From Anolis sagrei (Eukaryota > Chordata > Lepidosauria > Squamata > Anolidae): DNA of 64,000 nt. Positions within the stretch are counted from its first letter, which is position 1, and each line of letters starts with the position of its first letter. The notes beneath the pieces are model-generated. The model made no database searches, was not told the origin of the DNA, and was given only the letters and a program-made list of their open reading frames with translations. Made by a program: the position numbers and the translations under genes. The stretch covers positions 19,290,375-19,354,374 of the forward strand of contig NC_090034.1 of assembly GCF_037176765.1 (NCBI RefSeq). The letters are read 5' to 3'. Shown here piece by piece: positions 60,483-64,000 of the stretch.

Positions 60483-60539
60483 TAGATCATCTCTGAAACT
60501 TTCTCTGTCTTAACAAAAAAATAGCAGCAATTCTCGCAT

Positions 60540-60646
60540 TCGGCCAGCAGAGGGGGCGAAAGAGCAACCAGGCGCGGCGCTCCAAGTTCTCCCTCGGCGT
60601 TGCTTCTCACGTGACTGCTCGCCATGTGACTGGGCCGGGGCTCAAT
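60540..60646 (+). promoter_or_regulatory. CpG-rich promoter with E-boxes and a YY1-like start
   Basis: 'CAGAGGGGGCGAAAGAGC' and 'GGCGCGGCGCTCC' are followed by 'TCACGTGAC' (60606, a perfect CACGTG E-box in a CLEAR-like context) and a second 'CATGTGAC'. The start lies in 'AATATGGCGGC', which fits the YY1 pattern at many translation starts. No TATA box is seen. Confidence 0.6.
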
Positions 60647-60771
60647 ATGGCGGCCCCCAGGGAGTGGTCCCAGCGTGGGCTGGGGAAGAGGCATTGCCTT
60701 GTCGCCCTTGCGGCTTATTTCGTGGCTCTGCCCCGCTGTTTCCTGGGAGCTCAGGCTGGCAGCGTAGCCTG
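60647..60771 (+). CDS. First coding exon of an unidentified gene (41 residues, runs off the window)
   Basis: It encodes MAAPREWSQRGLGKRHCLVA then LAAYFVALPRCFLGAQAGSVA and ends at TG|GTGAGTG, a strong donor. The basic N-terminus followed by a hydrophobic stretch (about 18-34) with a small-residue region after it looks like a signal peptide or signal anchor. The CpG promoter, Kozak/YY1 context, open frame and donor together support a real first exon. I do not recognise the family. In human, USP7 would be expected near here, but this exon does not match it and is on the other strand. The next exon lies beyond 64000 or was not recognised. Confidence 0.5.
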
Positions 60772-60847
60772 GTGAGTGTCCCAAAGCCGGGGGAGACCCT
60801 ACTAACTTTAATCCAATCAGAGACTAGGCCGAAGTGTTTACTTTCCT

Positions 60848-61020
60848 AGGTTGCTGTGAGTTTTCCGGGCAGTTTGGCCATGTTCCAGAAGCATTCTCTC
60901 CTGACGTTTCGCCCACATCTATGGCAGGCATCCTCAGAGATGGTGAGGTTTGGTGGAAACTAGGCAAGGGAGATTTATGTATCTGTGAAATAATGTCCAG
61001 GGTGTTTGAGGCATGTGTGA
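60848..61020 (-). repeat. Penelope-like tail
   Basis: 'GGTTGCTGTGAGTTTTCCGG' to 'ATAATGTCCAGGGTG', reverse orientation. Confidence 0.75.
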
Positions 61021-61026
61021 ATGTTG

Positions 61027-61028
61027 CA

Positions 61029-61063
<35 letters not shown>

Positions 61064-61215
61064 TACTTTATTTATACCCCGCTCCATCTCCCCCAGGGGG
61101 ACTCGGTGCTGCATACATGAAGCCATGCCCATCAATATAGTACATACATTATAAAACAAAACATAGCAATACCTGAAAAAAATACATAAAATGCAAAAAT
61201 AAATAAATAGCCAGC
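61027..61215 (-). repeat. L2/CR1-group LINE terminus with (AAT)n tail
   Basis: (AAT)n then 'CTTTATTTATACCCCGCTCC' and 'GGGGGACTCGG' in reverse. It interrupts the surrounding Penelope-like copy. Confidence 0.7.
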
Positions 61216-62195
61216 TTGATTAGCATTGAATATTGTTGTAGCTTCAAAGGCTGGCTGCTTCCTGCCTGAGGGAATCCTTTGTTGGGAGATGTTAGCTGAC
61301 CTTGATTGTTTCCTGTCTGGAATACACAGACAAGACTACACAGAGAAATCTACAAGCACGTGGACAATTTCAACAGAAAGGAGGAAACCATTAAAATGAA
61401 CACTCTGGAACAGGGGAATTCCAGAGAGGAAACAATCAGGGCCAGCTAACTCCTCCCAAGAAATGATCTCCCAGGCAGCAACCAGCCAGGCTTTCAAGCT
61501 GCAAGGCCATTCAGTACTAATGTCCAGGGTGGGAGAAAGAACTCTTGTCTACTTGAGGCAATTGTGAATGTTGCAATTGGCCACCATGATTAGCATTTAA
61601 TGCCCATGCAGCTTCAAAGCTTGCTTGGTTACTGCCTGGGGGAATCCTTTGTTGGAAAGTGTTAGCAGCCATAGCAGAGCACCTGATGAACCAACTTGGA
61701 CACAGCATATAATTTGAGAACACAGAAATGCTGGACCACTCTATCACCATGTCAACTACACAGAGAAGCCACTGAAATCTACAAGCACGTGGACAAGTTC
61801 AATAGAAAGGAGGAAACCATGAAAATGAACACTCTGAAACGGGAATTCCAGACAGGAAACAATCAGGGCCATCTAACACCTCCCAAGAAATGATATCCCA
61901 GGCAGCAACCAGCCAGGCTTTGAAGCTGCAAGGCCATTCAATACTAATTTAGGTGGCCAATGGCAACATTCACACTTGCCTCAAATAGACAAGGGTTCTT
62001 TCTCCCACCCTGGACATTTTTCCTCAGATATGTAAACCTCACTTCCCTAGTTTCCAACACACCTCACAATCTCTGAGGATGCCTGCCATAGATGTGGGAG
62101 AAACATTAGGAGAGAATGCTTCTGAAACATGGCCATATAGCCCGGAAAACTCATAGCAACCCAGTGTTTCTGGCCATGAAAGCCTTCAACAACAC
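61215..62195. repeat. Cluster of Penelope-like 3' fragments in alternating orientation
   Basis: Pieces lie at 61215-61325 (minus), 61325-61510 (plus), 61510-61680 (minus) and 61680-62190 (plus). The last includes the ORF landmarks 'TTCAATAGAAAGGAGGAAAC' and 'AAATGAACACTCTG', and the full tail. Confidence 0.8.
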
Positions 62196-62334
62196 ATATG
62201 CTTTCCATTAGATAGGCCCTCTCTGGATCCAGAAATTGTGCTGTATCGTGGAATTTGTTTTTAAGCACTTTTTGATCTATAAGTGTGTGTACGTTAACTC
62301 AATATTTTAAAGAACAGAATTAGTTGTAAATGAG

Positions 62335-62470
62335 TTTACAAGGTGAAATATGTCCAGAGAAGGGAGACCAAAGGGATCAAAGGTCTCGAAACTTATAAAT
62401 CCCTATGAATTAGTGAGCTCTGGATGTTTAGCTTGAGGATAAGAAGGCAGAGAGAAGGAAGCATGAGAGC
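62335..62470 (+). repeat. CR1 ORF fragment
   Basis: 'GTCCAGAGAAGGGAGACC' to 'GTTTAGCTTGAGGATAAGAA' corresponds to the CR1 segment 'QRR...FSLKKRR'. Confidence 0.65.
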
Positions 62471-62479
62471 CATTGTTTT

Positions 62480-62690
62480 GTTGAAGGCTTTCATGGCTGG
62501 AATCACTAAGTTGTTACAGGTTTTTTCGGGCTATATGGCCATGCTCTAGAGGCATTCTCTCATGACATTTCGCCTGCATTTATGGCAAGAATCCTCAGAG
62601 GTAGTGAGGTCATATATGCAGGTGAAATGTCAGGAGAGAATGCCTCTAGAACACGGCCATATAGCCCGAAAAAACCTACAACAACGCAAT
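62480..62690. repeat. Inverted pair of Penelope-like tails
   Basis: Minus tail then plus tail, meeting at 'GTAGTGAGGTCATATATGC'. The arms share 'GGCCATATAGCCCGAAAAAA' and its complement. Confidence 0.8.
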
Positions 62691-62724
62691 GAGAGCCATT
62701 GTTAAGGATTTGAAAGGAGTTCAC

Positions 62725-63300
62725 ATTAAGGTCGCATCTACACTGCCATATAAACCAGTTTCTGTATCCAGATTATCTACTTTGAACCGGATGTTAGTGT
62801 CCTTTGGGAGATGGTAGCGGGGTATAAATAAAGGTTTATTATATTATTATTAGACCCATATAATTATTTATTTATTTATTTATTTATTATTTACTTTATT
62901 TGTATACCGCTGTTCTCAGCCCTTAGGCGACTCACAGCGGTTAACAACAAGAACAGCAAAAATTCAATGTTACCATAACACGGTATAAAAAACAGTGAAC
63001 ATCATAACATATTATAGAAAAGTATACAATTAACAACAATATACAATTAACACCAATAGCCATTCGCTAGCGTCTCATCACTAAAAACATCCAAAGCAGA
63101 TAATCTGGATTCAGAAACTGGATTATATTGCGGTGTAAATCCAGCCTAAGACCCCTACTACACTCCCATATAGTCCAGATTATGAAAGCAAATAATCCAC
63201 ATTATCTGCTTTGAATTGGATTATATAAGTCTACAATGCTATATAATTCAGTTCAAAGCAGATAATCTGGATTTTATATGGCAGTGAATAAAGGGCCTCA
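62725..63300. repeat. Palindromic 'TACACTGCCATATAA' repeats with an L2-type terminus between
   Basis: 'CTACACTGCCATATAAACC' (62738), 'GCAGATAATCTGGATTCAG' (63095) and 'GCAGATAATCTGGATTTTAT' (63258) are parts of inverted units. Between them are an L2-type tail (62800-62830) and a reversed one (62885-62945). Confidence 0.55.
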
Positions 63301-63590
63301 GAAAGTTCCAGCTTGTTTTCAGCTGCTCTGGAGGCTAGGTCACAATGGAGTTGTAAATTCAAATTTTAGAAAAAAAGATTCCACTTAAACATTAGGAAAA
63401 ACCTTGTGATGGGAAGAAGAGCTATTTGACAGTGGAATATGCTGTGTTGGAATTCGCAGGAACCTCTTTCTCTGGACACTGTAAAGTGGAGGCTGGATGG
63501 CTGTTTGTTTGTCGGGAGTGCTTTGATTGTGTCTTCTTTTATGGCAGAGGGTTGGATTGAATGACCCTTGTGATCTCCAGCTCTAGGACT
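63300..63590 (+). repeat. CR1 LINE 3' end, decayed
   Basis: 'AAAAAGATTCCACTTAAACA' through 'GGAGGCTGGATGGCTG' to 'GGGTTGGATTGAATGACC'. Confidence 0.75.
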
Positions 63591-63689
63591 CCATGGTATT
63601 ACATTATTTGGGTGAAGTGTGCATGCTGTAACACAGCCACAAACCTGTCTCAGTGGATGCAGGATTCCAAAACGACCCTTACAGTTGGC

Positions 63690-63835
63690 ATAAACCCTTT
63701 TTCCTAGTTCCAACAGACCTCACTACCTCTGAGGATGCTTGCCATAGATGCAGGCGAAACGTCAGGAGAGAATGCCTCTAAACCATGGCCATATAGCCCA
63801 AAAAAACCTACAACAACCCAAATGGCCACTTATTT
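63690..63835 (+). repeat. Penelope-like tail
   Basis: 'CAACAGACCTCACTACCTCT' to 'CCATATAGCCCAAAAAAACC'. Confidence 0.75.
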
Positions 63836-63904
63836 GTAGGTTTCAAAAAACAAAATAAAAGACAACAAAACATTTCAGGGAGAGGTCATATGACTCTGTG
63901 CACA

Positions 63905-64000
63905 TTGATGTGATAGAATTAATGCAGTTTGATACCACTGTGGCTCAATGCTGTGGGATCCAGGGAGTTTTGCAGTTTGGTGAGGTGCCGTGACTTTTTG
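63905..64000. repeat. Palindromic MITE-like repeat ('CAATGCTATG' family), cut by the window edge
   Basis: 'GATGTGATAGAATTAATGCA' to 'GTGGCTCAATGCTGTGGG'. Confidence 0.5.

Noticed and set aside
60540-60570. CTCF site at CCAGCAGAGGGGGCG
   Set aside because: Spacing differs from the core motif by extra G residues; too weak to call from sequence alone.

Overview
The window looks like nuclear DNA of a squamate reptile, probably an iguanian lizard related to Anolis or Sceloporus. This rests on two tRNA-headed SINE families, BovB, CR1 and L2-type LINE tails, Penelope-like fragments, a mariner and several hAT families lying among vertebrate genes with introns. The species is an inference.

Three host genes can be read exon by exon. 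TMEM186 (minus, 2140-5673) has a start codon alone in its first exon and the remaining 220 codons in a second exon. PMM2 (plus, 5857-19840) has eight coding exons that join in frame to 259 residues. CARHSP1 (minus, 29261-36683) has three coding exons giving 149 residues; its untranslated first exon and promoter probably lie near 53.8-54.0 kb. TMEM186 and PMM2 are divergent, with start codons 183 bp apart in one GC-rich promoter. The order TMEM186-PMM2-CARHSP1 and the orientations match human 16p13.2 as I remember it. A fourth, unidentified first exon starts at 60647 (plus) in a CpG-rich promoter with E-box motifs and runs out of the window. The left edge (1-500) may be the 3' UTR of ABAT, the expected neighbour.

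The products serve different housekeeping tasks: mitochondrial complex I assembly (TMEM186), supply of mannose-1-phosphate for glycosylation (PMM2), and mRNA stability (CARHSP1). Nothing suggests a shared pathway; the divergent pair shares only a promoter.

Most of the rest is interspersed repeats, often nested. Main blocks: an AT-rich and GATA-like minisatellite zone (3.2-5.5 kb); a nearly complete BovB reverse transcriptase (6.2-8.2 kb) and a mariner (9.2-10.1 kb) in PMM2 intron 1; a hAT element carrying GC-rich tandem palindromes (14.1-15.1 kb); a SPIN/URR1-like hAT (26.1-26.8 kb); CR1 and L2 tails; a solo LTR (39.2-40.0 kb); a dimeric satellite with an exact 100-bp period (42.7-43.6 kb); a 380-bp polypurine tract (44.4-44.8 kb); a perfect palindrome with 75-bp arms (52.8 kb); LTR-like sequence (57.7-60.0 kb); and many Penelope-like 3' fragments in inverted pairs (60.8-63.8 kb). 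I saw no tRNA or rRNA gene and no CRISPR array.
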